From contig CAVWAP010000001.1 of the NCBI GenBank assembly GCA_963753055.1, positions 930,001 through 994,000 of the forward strand: a stretch of 64,000 bases of DNA, written 5' to 3'. A program made the position numbers and the translations under genes. The notes under the pieces are model-generated. The model was not told the origin of the DNA and did not search any database. It was given only the letters and a program-made list of their open reading frames with translations. Positions 44,445-52,600 of the stretch are shown one piece after another; the stretch's first letter is position 1, and every line of letters begins with the position of its first letter. Source of the DNA: JAUWGC01 sp963753055 (GTDB lineage Bacteria; Bacteroidota; Bacteroidia; Bacteroidales; B18-G4).

Positions 44445-46499
44445 ATGAAAACAATAAAAGTATTATTAACATGGGCACTTCTGATTTTGCTTGTCATCCC
44501 CTGTCAGTCATGCACATTAAGGGATACCACAGAAAAGGAAACCTATTATTATGGCATTGAGATTAATGATGTCCTCTGTGGATATTATAAAATAACTACC
44601 TATAGTTATTTTGAAGGGGAAAAAGAATTTGGCCTCATCAGGGCAGAGGTATTGAACAAGTTATCTGTGCTGGAGGGTGATGTTGATATAACAATAGAAA
44701 ATGAATTGATCTACGACCCGGAAGAAGAAGGATACATCTCCCAGGTATCAGATATGGAATTTGGAAAGCTTAACATTCATTCAACAATTGAAATTAAAGA
44801 AGGCATCGCATATCACTATGAAAGCAGTTCAGGTACACGGAAGGAAGTTGAGATCGGACCGGATGTGATCGTGGAGTTGCCTATTGCCAATCCGCATTTA
44901 TTTAGAGACTTCATTAATGATACAATCCAGGAGAAATCTTATCAGGTATTTGATGATAAGACCGGTGACATCATCGAAAAGAAGTATTGCAGGATAGGAG
45001 AGGAGGAATTAGTGCTGGCAGGCCAAACCTACCAAACACTATTATTGGAAGAAATCCAAATGAATATGGGCTTGAAATCAAAACTCTGGCTGGAAAAGGA
45101 AACAGGATTTCCATTAAAACATAATATCGCTCAAAGCAGATTAATCTTCCTGGCAGATGAATCCGTGGTAAAGAGGATATCAATTGCCAACCTGGATGAT
45201 TATTTATTTGCAAAAGTTGACAAGGTTATTCAAAGGTCACCTGAACTTGCTTATATGAAGGTTAGGGCCAGGGTCAATTCGGTTGGGGAGTGGTGCAGCG
45301 TTGAGAAATTAAATTTCCCAGGGCAAAAATTTACCGGAACTGTGGAAGACAATCTTGTGGATGGCATCTTTGAGATTGAACCTATAAGGTATCATGGTGA
45401 AAATGCACCTGGTTTTCCCTATGATTTTGAATTAGTTGATTCACTGCAGAAGTATTTGGAACCGGAGTATCTTATCGAGTCAAATGAGGATGTTCTTGTC
45501 AGCAAAGCACAGCAGGTCACTAATGGCGCGTCAGACTCCTGGGAAGCGACAATTCTTTTAAGTAAGTGGGTGAATAAAAATATTGACCCGGCCATACCAG
45601 GTGGAACATCTGCCATTAATACCTATAGGACCAGGGAAGGAGAATGTGGATCACATACCCGTTTATTAACTGCTTTCTGCAGGGGGGTTGGAATACCCGC
45701 CAGATTCGTAATGGGTTGTGCTTATATTCCTCAATATGGTGGTTGTTTTGGTCAACATGCCTGGACCGAGGTATATATGGGCGAGACAGGCTGGGTAGCA
45801 ATAGACGCAACATTCGGTGAGGTTGATTACGTTGATGCAGGCCATATCCGCTTCGGCGAACAGTCATCATTCCATCCCGAAGAAATGGAGATCCTTGAAT
45901 ACCGTCACTTGGGACAAGAACCTGATCACGTTGAAGCAGAGATTCCTGAAAAGTATCAGCCTTACATAGGTAAATATAAGGTTATCAAGACTGGAAATGA
46001 TTTTGAAATTCTTTACAAGGGTGAACATCTGGCAGTTGACATTCCAAATAAAATGGTTCTTCTGTTAGATGATCCGGATGAAGAAGGAAGATGGTATCCC
46101 CAGCTGACCAAGCAGATCAGTTTTACCTTTCATGAAAATGAAGCTGGTGAGATTGCTGAGTTGCAGTTGCAGCAAATAGTAAAACTGACAAAATCTGATA
46201 CCCGGGTTGAAATTTCTGAGGATACTCCCACTGCTTTGCACCCCTATATTGGGAATTATAAATTATTTTCGGTTCCGGGTGATTTCAAGGTGTTTTGCAA
46301 GGATGGCATACTGGAGGTGGACGATCCTACCAATGACCTGGTGATTAAACTACATTCATTGGATGAGCCCGGTTCATTTGGCAATGAACTGAATGAAGAC
46401 GAGGTCCATTTTCAAAGCAATGAGGAAGGTATCGTTGATGCGATGGTCATCTACGGTCATCTTACAATGCCAAAGACCGAATTGGTGGCTAGTGATTAG
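44445..46499 (+). CDS. Transglutaminase-like lipoprotein with two C-terminal lipocalin-like repeats
   Basis: A 684-residue exported protein with signal peptide and possible lipobox (IPCQSC). The central transglutaminase-like domain has a full catalytic triad: Cys401 (GECGSHTR), His438 (GQHAWTEVY) and Asp454 (VAIDATFG). Two C-terminal repeats of about 85 residues start with YIGKYKVI and YIGNYKLF, resembling DUF3471-type lipocalin-like modules. Such domains act as peptidases or crosslinkers in the periplasm; substrate unknown. The stop codon lies in a 7-bp repeat next to the insertion sequence that splits the cassette. Confidence 0.8.
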   Translation: MKTIKVLLTWALLILLVIPCQSCTLRDTTEKETYYYGIEINDVLCGYYKITTYSYFEGEKEFGLIRAEVLNKLSVLEGDVDITIENELIYDPEEEGYISQVSDMEFGKLNIHSTIEIKEGIAYHYESSSGTRKEVEIGPDVIVELPIANPHLFRDFINDTIQEKSYQVFDDKTGDIIEKKYCRIGEEELVLAGQTYQTLLLEEIQMNMGLKSKLWLEKETGFPLKHNIAQSRLIFLADESVVKRISIANLDDYLFAKVDKVIQRSPELAYMKVRARVNSVGEWCSVEKLNFPGQKFTGTVEDNLVDGIFEIEPIRYHGENAPGFPYDFELVDSLQKYLEPEYLIESNEDVLVSKAQQVTNGASDSWEATILLSKWVNKNIDPAIPGGTSAINTYRTREGECGSHTRLLTAFCRGVGIPARFVMGCAYIPQYGGCFGQHAWTEVYMGETGWVAIDATFGEVDYVDAGHIRFGEQSSFHPEEMEILEYRHLGQEPDHVEAEIPEKYQPYIGKYKVIKTGNDFEILYKGEHLAVDIPNKMVLLLDDPDEEGRWYPQLTKQISFTFHENEAGEIAELQLQQIVKLTKSDTRVEISEDTPTALHPYIGNYKLFSVPGDFKVFCKDGILEVDDPTNDLVIKLHSLDEPGSFGNELNEDEVHFQSNEEGIVDAMVIYGHLTMPKTELVASD

Positions 46500-46500
46500 T
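46487..46500. repeat. Left remnant of heptanucleotide array E
   Basis: Two units, GGCTAGT and GATTAGT, at the end of the transglutaminase gene continue in phase with the array at 47916 once the insertion sequence and one 6-bp target duplicate are removed. Confidence 0.6.
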
Positions 46501-46506
46501 TGTAAA

Positions 46507-46622
46507 ATAGCATAACATCGTTGACACAAAAATAATATAAAACTGTAGCATACATCGTTGACACTTATCCCTGCTAGCAGGGCGTTTTTTAAGGATCAAC
46601 AAATAGCATGAGTTCGTTGACA
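46507..46622 (+). repeat. Left-end triple transposase-binding repeats of the IS
   Basis: Three related 19-21-bp repeats lie at 46507-46527, 46546-46564 and 46603-46622, all containing TAGCAT and CGTTGACA. A CCCTGCTAGCAGGG palindrome followed by six T (46569-46590) lies between copies two and three, and could act as a terminator protecting the transposase region from read-through. Confidence 0.65.
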
Positions 46623-46628
46623 TATTGA

Positions 46629-47783
46629 TTACCAATCGACAGGCATAGGAAAGTGAAATACGTGATAAATATTCTGGTCTCTTCTGATGACAAGAGTGTG
46701 CCTATGGATGATCAGCTCAGCTGTAATATAGCTGTATATTAGATCTCTATGCACCTTAAAGGATGATCCAAGTATTGTCAGTTTCTGATTGGATCTTATA
46801 AACCTGATGAAAAGGATAACGCCTTCTTTCAATGGTATTCTGCCAGGAAGCACATATTCTGGATCCAGGGTTGTCCTCTTGCCATTTATCAGCTCCATCT
46901 GCGCAGGAGTACGATTGCTCTGCGATGAGTACCGATGATTTGCATAATGGAAAGTGGCAAATTCATCTGAGGCTACATAAAGTTCCTCCAGATTTTGGCA
47001 ATAAACTGACTTCAGAACATGTCGTTCGTAGGTCTGGTTGTATCGCTCTACTATACCATTTCTCCAAGGTTCCTTAACTGGAATAAATATCGGAACCACA
47101 TGAAGAGATAGAGCCAATCGTAGAACAATCCCTAGGCTTCTGGGGTGGCGGTTGCTACCTCGAAAGCTCAGTTCATTATCCATTTGAAGGGCATCAGAAA
47201 GCCCAAACTCTTTCCAATAATCTACTAGTGATTGGGCAACACAAACAGCACCTTTATTGGGTTTGGGATAGGTTTTTGCCGCATGCGAAAGTTCGTTAAT
47301 TATGCTGACACCATAGAACCTTTTCCCTGTTCCCAGATAGCATGGTCCGATTAAGTCCATTTGTTGAGTATCAAGGAAATGCTTTGGGTACTCATAACCT
47401 TTGGATACATACTTAGAAGTCTTTCGAGTGAGTCCATTACGCTTTATTACTCTGTTAATGGTCCAAATGGAAGGAATCGGCTCTCCTAAATCCCGAAGCG
47501 CATATTGGATACTGATTGCACCTGTTTGTGAAAAGGGGTTATTCTCAAGACTTTTTCGAGCTCTTATGATAGACTGCTCAGTTGCTTCCGAGACCTTAGA
47601 TACTGATGCTTTTGGTCGCCTACTATTTTCTTCAAACCAATTAGCACCTCCTTTTTCATATCGCTGTATCCATTTATAAACCCATTGCCTTGAGTGCCCA
47701 AGATGCACGGAAATCTCAGTTATAGATTTCTTCTCCTGGCAATAAAGCTCAATTGCAGCTTGTCTTTTGGTCACTTCGCTCAT
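46629..47783 (-). CDS. Transposase, IS481-like, DDE/rve family
   Basis: A 384-residue transposase with an N-terminal helix-turn-helix (ITEISVHLGHSRQWVYKWIQ), a second DNA-binding helix region and an rve integrase core. The presumed DDE residues are in QQMDLIGP, LQMDNELSF and NGIVERYNQ. The frame is intact, so the element may still be active. No istB-like ATPase accompanies it, arguing against IS21. Family assignment to IS481 is tentative. Confidence 0.85.
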   Translation of the reverse strand: MSEVTKRQAAIELYCQEKKSITEISVHLGHSRQWVYKWIQRYEKGGANWFEENSRRPKASVSKVSEATEQSIIRARKSLENNPFSQTGAISIQYALRDLGEPIPSIWTINRVIKRNGLTRKTSKYVSKGYEYPKHFLDTQQMDLIGPCYLGTGKRFYGVSIINELSHAAKTYPKPNKGAVCVAQSLVDYWKEFGLSDALQMDNELSFRGSNRHPRSLGIVLRLALSLHVVPIFIPVKEPWRNGIVERYNQTYERHVLKSVYCQNLEELYVASDEFATFHYANHRYSSQSNRTPAQMELINGKRTTLDPEYVLPGRIPLKEGVILFIRFIRSNQKLTILGSSFKVHRDLIYSYITAELIIHRHTLVIRRDQNIYHVFHFPMPVDW

Positions 47784-47806
47784 TTTTGAACGAAGCTATA
47801 TCATAT

Positions 47807-47903
47807 TGTCAAAGAACTATGTATGTAATTTAGTAAACGATGTATTGCTATTTTTAAACTATTAAAAAATGCAGGTCAAAAAGTGTAAACGATGTCCTGC
47901 TAT
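47807..47903 (-). repeat. Right-end triple transposase-binding repeats of the IS
   Basis: Three inward-facing copies match those of the left end when read on the minus strand: 47883-47903, 47833-47851 and a more divergent one at 47807-47821. The best pair is the outermost. Confidence 0.6.
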
Positions 47904-47910
47904 ATGTCAA

Positions 47911-48001
47911 TTAGTGATTAGTGGTTAGTGGTTAGTGGTTAGTGGTTAGTGAAAAGTAAATAGTATATAGTAAATAGCAAATAGCAAATAAAAAATAACA
48001 T
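47911..48001. repeat. Heptanucleotide array E (TTAGTGG, then ATAGTAA/ATAGCAA)
   Basis: Thirteen consecutive 7-bp units: TTAGTGA, four TTAGTGG, TTAGTGA, AAAGTAA, ATAGTAT, ATAGTAA, two ATAGCAA, ATAAAAA, ATAACAT. It ends 6 bp before the start codon of P3, so it occupies the ribosome-binding region. Confidence 0.9.
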
Positions 48002-48007
48002 TTTCCA

Positions 48008-48820
48008 ATGTATTATTCAAGAAAGTTAAAGTATGAATTTGGGATAGGCGGGTTATTGCCAGCTCTGGTAATGCTCATTGTATTCGCTTTCGTCACAATA
48101 TTTATGGGTATTGGAGCGGGTCTTGTGGTGCTTTTCATTGCATTTGCTTCATTTGCATGCCTGTCGTCTGTCACATATCTCAGGACCAGGAACATAAGTT
48201 ACCTGGCTGCTGCCGTTTTCCAGACCTGCTGGGCATTGTATTTATTGACTGTACCGCAAGGACTCCTTCCTCTTGGTGGCAAAATTTCATCATTTTTTTA
48301 CTTCTGTGGGATCCTTTCTGCAGTATGGCTTATTTACCTGGTATCTAAAAGAAAGGGCAAATGGAAGGGAAGCGAAATGTTCGAATTGGCGGCCCAGCCG
48401 GTTGAAGATTCAGTTAATGGTTTTACAGACAGGCCACGTCCGGCAGGTACAGCTGAGTATACCAAAACTCAACTTATGGATTTTACGGAATTTGTGAGGA
48501 GGAACCTCATTGCAGTACCTTTTATTGAAGAGAATAGGGTCGTTTTTACTTTAATCAGAATGGGTAGTGAGTATACTTATCTGCTAAATCCCAATTATTC
48601 TTATTTCGATAAAACCTGGGTGGCATTTGATTTTTCAGGTAAAGTTGCAGTGAATATTCCCAAGAAGGATTACCTCCAGTATAAAGATGAACTGTCGTTT
48701 GATCAATTATGCGAAAGTTTAGGAAAGGTTTTTATAGAATTTCTGGAATATTCAAAAAAAGGTGAGCATGAGCGAATCCTTTATAAACTCAACTCCCTCA
48801 AACTTAGCACATTTGTATAA
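48008..48820 (+). CDS. Four-helix membrane protein, cassette paralogue P3
   Basis: A 270-residue protein with three or four membrane helices in residues 10-115 and the shared C-terminal domain: MFELAAQPV, NGFTDRPRPAG, FSGKVAVNIPKKDYLQY, FDQLCESLGKVFIEFLEY. It is the first cassette gene after the insertion sequence and lacks an obvious promoter or Shine-Dalgarno, because the upstream spacer is repeat array E. Confidence 0.75.
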   Translation: MYYSRKLKYEFGIGGLLPALVMLIVFAFVTIFMGIGAGLVVLFIAFASFACLSSVTYLRTRNISYLAAAVFQTCWALYLLTVPQGLLPLGGKISSFFYFCGILSAVWLIYLVSKRKGKWKGSEMFELAAQPVEDSVNGFTDRPRPAGTAEYTKTQLMDFTEFVRRNLIAVPFIEENRVVFTLIRMGSEYTYLLNPNYSYFDKTWVAFDFSGKVAVNIPKKDYLQYKDELSFDQLCESLGKVFIEFLEYSKKGEHERILYKLNSLKLSTFV

Positions 48821-48838
48821 TTCTAAATTCTTAACTCC

Positions 48839-49618
48839 ATGAGTCCACAACCTAAATTAAAATCTCAGGAATTAAAGCTGGAAGCCCTCGTGTGGATGGT
48901 CCTTGGACCCTTGATGATCGCTTTTATCATTTTCTTTGGATTTGGGCTAACATTATTATTGCCGGTAGCAGTTGTCTATGGACTAATCGCTCTGATCATT
49001 TTTCTTCGGACAATGAACACAGGCTTTATGATCCAGGCATTGATGTTTACTTTTTTGATCATTTTTATCCTTGGGATAATATTCTGGCCGGAAGTATTTG
49101 GAGATGTTATGATTATTGTGCTGGGCGTGTGTTGTGCCCTCTGCGTACTATGGTTTGTCATTTTATTGCTGACCAAAGAATTCAGATGGCGGCATCGGGA
49201 TGTGCTGGAAACGGCTTCACAACCAGTTGTTGAAGTCCGGGATGGATTTACTGAAAGGCCATTGCCTGTTGGCCACTATGATTGCGATTGGCGCACCCTG
49301 ATCAAATTTGCAAGGTTCATGAGGAGAAACCTGATTGCCATTCCCATTTTTGAAGACGACAAAATTGTATTCTCTATTAATCTATCCAAGTTCAGGTTGT
49401 TGTTTTATAATACTGATTATTCTGAGGATTCATGGATATCCTTTGACAAAGAAAAAAATGTCATTGTCAATGTTTCATCGCATGACTATCAACAATACAA
49501 GGATGCTTATGATTTTAACCAGGTGTGTGCAAACCTTGGAAATTTATTTATTGAATTTTTGGAATATTATAAAAAAGATGAAGCCTTAAGCATCCTGGAT
49601 AAATTGGATCATAAGTAA
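48839..49618 (+). CDS. Four-helix membrane protein, cassette paralogue P4
   Basis: A 259-residue protein with four predicted membrane helices (about 18-110) and the shared domain: VLETASQPVV, DGFTERPLPVG, KNVIVNVSSHDYQQY, FNQVCANLGNLFIEFLEYYKK. It shares the RRNLIA segment with P3. 18 bp after P3. Confidence 0.75.
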   Translation: MSPQPKLKSQELKLEALVWMVLGPLMIAFIIFFGFGLTLLLPVAVVYGLIALIIFLRTMNTGFMIQALMFTFLIIFILGIIFWPEVFGDVMIIVLGVCCALCVLWFVILLLTKEFRWRHRDVLETASQPVVEVRDGFTERPLPVGHYDCDWRTLIKFARFMRRNLIAIPIFEDDKIVFSINLSKFRLLFYNTDYSEDSWISFDKEKNVIVNVSSHDYQQYKDAYDFNQVCANLGNLFIEFLEYYKKDEALSILDKLDHK

Positions 49619-49650
49619 GATATTAAAGAACAATATAAAACAGCATTATC

Positions 49651-50457
49651 ATGCAATTCATCAGTAAACTTAGACCGCCGAAACTTTTCCCTGAAATCTT
49701 GATTGGACTTATAATTGCTGTTCCATTCCTGCTTACGATGATAGTTACCCAGGATATTTCTCAAGGCTTTAAAGTCATTTTCCCTTTTTTCGTACTGAGT
49801 TGTTTTATAGGGCCCTGGTTGTATTTCAGAACAATGAACCCGGGGTACCTGGTCTATTCAGTATTCTTTTTATCTCTAACAGCCCTGGCATATACGATCG
49901 GTTTTGAAGGATTGGAAGGAAATAAAACCATCTTGTTAGTGCAGGCATGCATCTGCATCATTTTTACCATCTGGCTTTATTATTTGATCTTCACCAGGAA
50001 ACTTAAATTCAGGACAAGAGAAATTTTTGAGTTAGCTGCAAGGAATTTGAACGAAGGTGCAGATAGCTTTAGTGAAAGGCCATATCCAGCTGGTAATTCT
50101 GTTTATTCAAAAGATGACATTTATGCATTCTCCCTGTTCTTGAAAAAGAATTTGATCGCAATACCTTTTTATGAAGCAGACAGGGTTGTATTATCAATTG
50201 ATACATCCTATGGCAGAGTTTATGGTTTCAACAAGCATTACAACAGCCAAACCTGGGTTTCTTTCGATTTCGAAGGTAATATCCTGGTAAACTTTGCCAT
50301 GAAAGACTACCTGGGATACAAGGAAGAATTGACTTATGATCAGTTATGCGAGTCACTGGGCAAATTGTTCATACACTTCCTAGATCTTTATTTAAAAGGG
50401 AAGGAAGTGATGATCATTGACCAGTTGAACGAATTGAAATTGAACCCTATGACCTGA
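49651..50457 (+). CDS. Four-helix membrane protein, cassette paralogue P5
   Basis: A 268-residue protein with four predicted membrane helices (about 12-115) and the shared domain: IFELAARNL, DSFSERPYPAG, FEGNILVNFAMKDYLGY, YDQLCESLGKLFIHFLDLY. Ends, like P3, with LNELKLNPM. The winged-helix gene starts 7 bp downstream. Confidence 0.75.
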   Translation: MQFISKLRPPKLFPEILIGLIIAVPFLLTMIVTQDISQGFKVIFPFFVLSCFIGPWLYFRTMNPGYLVYSVFFLSLTALAYTIGFEGLEGNKTILLVQACICIIFTIWLYYLIFTRKLKFRTREIFELAARNLNEGADSFSERPYPAGNSVYSKDDIYAFSLFLKKNLIAIPFYEADRVVLSIDTSYGRVYGFNKHYNSQTWVSFDFEGNILVNFAMKDYLGYKEELTYDQLCESLGKLFIHFLDLYLKGKEVMIIDQLNELKLNPMT

Positions 50458-50464
50458 TGATGAG

Positions 50465-51067
50465 ATGGATTTTAAAAAAGCTGCCATATTAGGATCATAT
50501 ATTTCCAAGGACTACACCGAGGACATGTTCAGGTTGTTAGTGACCTACCAGGATATCTCTGCCTCGGAGGCAGCATCAAGGCTTAATTTACATATCAAAA
50601 CTGTTCAGGACTTCCTGGAGGGAATGGTAAGTGTTGATGTAATTACCAAAAAGGAGGTTTATGAAAGTAAAAGACCCTATTATCGTTATGCCCTGAAGAA
50701 GAAACATATTACCATGGATATTGACCTTTCAACATTATTTTCTGAGCAACAGAAGCCCCAGGGAAAGGAATCCATACAAATCAGGGAAATGAAAAATGCC
50801 GGAGCCCGTTTCACTACCTCAAGGAACAATCAATATATCAGCAATGTCGTAATCTGGATGGGGCAGGGCAGGGAACGACAGGAAAGAAGGATAAACCTGA
50901 GCATACCACAGGGCAAGTTTTTATTCTACTTACCCTTCCCAAGCGCGGAGTTTGAGAGCATCCATGATATCATGGACAAAGCTGGAGTAGAGAGCTCGCA
51001 TTCCTCTGAAATTCTTGATATAGTGGATGCTTTGATGGGATTTAAAGTAATAGAAACAAAGAAATGA
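50465..51067 (+). CDS. Winged-helix DNA-binding protein of the cassette
   Basis: A 200-residue protein. Residues 15-75 look like a winged helix of MarR/ArsR type (ISASEAASRLNLHIKTVQDFL followed by a basic wing KKEVYESKRPYYRYALKKK). The C-terminal 100 residues are a domain I do not recognise, with an RQERRINLSIPQGKFLFYLP strand region. Its close spacing suggests that it regulates or works with the membrane paralogues. Confidence 0.65.
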   Translation: MDFKKAAILGSYISKDYTEDMFRLLVTYQDISASEAASRLNLHIKTVQDFLEGMVSVDVITKKEVYESKRPYYRYALKKKHITMDIDLSTLFSEQQKPQGKESIQIREMKNAGARFTTSRNNQYISNVVIWMGQGRERQERRINLSIPQGKFLFYLPFPSAEFESIHDIMDKAGVESSHSSEILDIVDALMGFKVIETKK

Positions 51068-51136
51068 CAACCCAATAATAACTTAAGCTTGAGCAAATTA
51101 ATCAAACCAATATTAATCGGATAAATAAAATTAATC

Positions 51137-52015
51137 ATGAAAACAACAAGAAAAATTAATTGGATATTATTGGGTGCCATAGTATTTGGTGTATCCATAA
51201 TAGGATCTGGATGTGCAAGTAAGAAGAATCTTTGGGGCGATCCAGAAAAAGGATTGGTACTGAAGTACCAGATGCCTGAAAATGAAAAGATCTCATATCA
51301 GAAATCAACCAATTTTAAACAGAATATGGAAATAAATGGCCAGGAAGTATCCATCAAGGCTGATCAAGATTTCTATTATTCACTATTGTTTAAAGAGAAT
51401 GCCAATCAAGAGATCGGACTAGGTGTAACGGTCGATTCTGTAAATTATATTATTGAAAGTCCGCAAGGTGAATTACTCCCCGATATGAGCAGCATTGCAG
51501 GTCAGAGTTTCAATATGACACTCACCGAGTGTGGTAAAGAAAAGAACCTTGATGAGGCCAGAGAAATAAAATTTTCCCTGGAAGGAGAAGAGCAAAACAT
51601 TGCTTCATCTTTCATGGGGCTTTTGCCTGATCTCCCAGATCATCCTGTCAAGGTTGGTGATGCCTGGAAATCATCAGACACTATTGTGGAGGAGAGCAGT
51701 CGTGGAAATATGATATTGATCTTCAACATATTTAACACACTTGAAGCTTTAGAAACTATTGATGGTTTAGAATGTGTAAAAGTGAATGCTAAAGTTGTTG
51801 GGAGTATGAAAGGAGAGGGAAACACGGAAGAGGTCCTGTATGACTGGGATGGTGAAATCCAGGGTGAAGGAATATGGTACTTTGCATATAAAAAGGGCCT
51901 TTTAGTGAAAGAAACCGGCTCAGGTGTTGGAGAAGGATCATTAATTATTTCTGCCAGGGACATGAGTATTCCAATGACCAGGGAGTTTATGGTTGAGAAT
52001 ACCCTGTTACGGTAA
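51137..52015 (+). CDS. DUF6263-like lipoprotein
   Basis: A 292-residue lipoprotein with signal peptide and lipobox GSGC. It is followed by a beta-rich domain of the DUF6263 kind: LKYQMPENEKISYQKS near the start, then LLPDLPDHPVKVGDAW and IWYFAYKKGLLVKETG. Function unknown; expected at the inner face of the outer membrane or in the periplasm. Last gene of the cassette, 69 bp after the winged-helix gene. Confidence 0.7.
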   Translation: MKTTRKINWILLGAIVFGVSIIGSGCASKKNLWGDPEKGLVLKYQMPENEKISYQKSTNFKQNMEINGQEVSIKADQDFYYSLLFKENANQEIGLGVTVDSVNYIIESPQGELLPDMSSIAGQSFNMTLTECGKEKNLDEAREIKFSLEGEEQNIASSFMGLLPDLPDHPVKVGDAWKSSDTIVEESSRGNMILIFNIFNTLEALETIDGLECVKVNAKVVGSMKGEGNTEEVLYDWDGEIQGEGIWYFAYKKGLLVKETGSGVGEGSLIISARDMSIPMTREFMVENTLLR

Positions 52016-52026
52016 TTTGACTTTTT

Positions 52027-52089
52027 CGTTCCTACTTCTGCGTTCTTACTTTTGCGTTCTGCGTTTTGCGTTCTGCGTTCTGCGTTCTC
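52027..52089. repeat. Heptanucleotide array F (CGTTCTG)
   Basis: Nine units: CGTTCCT, ACTTCTG, CGTTCTT, ACTTTTG, CGTTCTG, CGTTTTG, CGTTCTG, CGTTCTG, CGTTCTC. Most of the array lies inside the 3' end of the minus-strand gene 52032-52472 and is translated as its C-terminal tail. Confidence 0.9.
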
Positions 52090-52472
52090 TTCCTGCTTGC
52101 CCACCAGATAGTAGCTGGAATTATTAAAATGGCAGTTGGAACAGTTGATTCCAAAGGAAGAGGTGTCCCTTTCAGGCTGTGAACAATATAAGTCAGCGTG
52201 ATAGCTATAACAGAAGGGATAAGGATCGCAGTAAGGATAGCCCATAAAGGCTTGCGGATGCCAATAGCCAGGCGTTCGCAAGTCTTCATGATAAAACCAC
52301 CAAAGAGAAAAGTATATGCTCCCTGCTTTGCAGCTGCAGTAATTGCACCGGCCAGTTCAGATCCCTTGAAGTAATTCACACTAAATACAATAATTGCCAT
52401 AACAAAAGCCCCGGCAAAAGCCATCTTATAATCAATATACTTACTACCAAATGCAATTACTCGCTTAAGCAT
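52032..52472 (-). CDS. Small membrane protein with repeat-encoded C-terminal tail
   Basis: A 146-residue protein with four predicted membrane helices (about 18-35, 55-65, 75-95 and 112-125). The last 20 residues (RTQNAERKTQNAK...) are encoded by the 7-bp repeat array F and have no counterpart in the membrane part. The ancestral stop was probably lost or lies at the array edge near 52090. Function unknown; no family recognised. Convergent with the DUF6263 gene. Confidence 0.65.
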   Translation of the reverse strand: MLKRVIAFGSKYIDYKMAFAGAFVMAIIVFSVNYFKGSELAGAITAAAKQGAYTFLFGGFIMKTCERLAIGIRKPLWAILTAILIPSVIAITLTYIVHSLKGTPLPLESTVPTAILIIPATIWWASRKRTQNAERKTQNAKVRTQK

Positions 52473-52497
52473 GCCACAATAATAAACATTTTCTTAT

Positions 52498-52525
52498 CAC
52501 AGGTTACAGGTCACAGAACACGAAT
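52498..52525. repeat. Heptanucleotide array G (CACAGGT-like)
   Basis: Four degenerate units CACAGGT, TACAGGT, CACAGAA and CACGAAT lie 26 bp upstream of the small membrane protein start. Short, so less certain than the other arrays. Confidence 0.55.
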
Positions 52526-52569
52526 TTATCAACATATACAACAGAATTAAATTTAAAACGTTAAGTAAG

Positions 52570-52577
52570 TATCTTTG
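52570..52577 (+). promoter_or_regulatory. Candidate -7 element for the SMP-30-like gene
   Basis: TATCTTTG fits TAnnTTTG exactly and lies 23 bp upstream of the start codon. No clear TTTG -33 element was found at the right distance. Confidence 0.35.
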
Positions 52578-52600
52578 ATTTATGAATTAACAACCGGTTC

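Larger units (their letters stand above)
46501..47909. mobile_element. Complete insertion sequence, IS481-like, 1409 bp
   Basis: The element contains one intact transposase gene (46629-47783, minus). The imperfect terminal inverted repeats match at 18 of 21 positions between 46507-46527 and 47883-47903. It is flanked by a 6-bp direct repeat ATTAGT (46495-46500 and 47910-47915), taken as the target duplication. Each end holds three copies of a roughly 20-bp repeat facing inward. It lies between the transglutaminase gene and paralogue P3, inside a 7-bp repeat array. Ends TGTAAA and TGACAT (reading inward) fit the TG start of many rve-type elements. Confidence 0.8.

Noticed and set aside
47911..48001. 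CRISPR array
   Set aside because: Units are 7 bp without spacers and no cas genes are present; it is a simple heptanucleotide tandem array.
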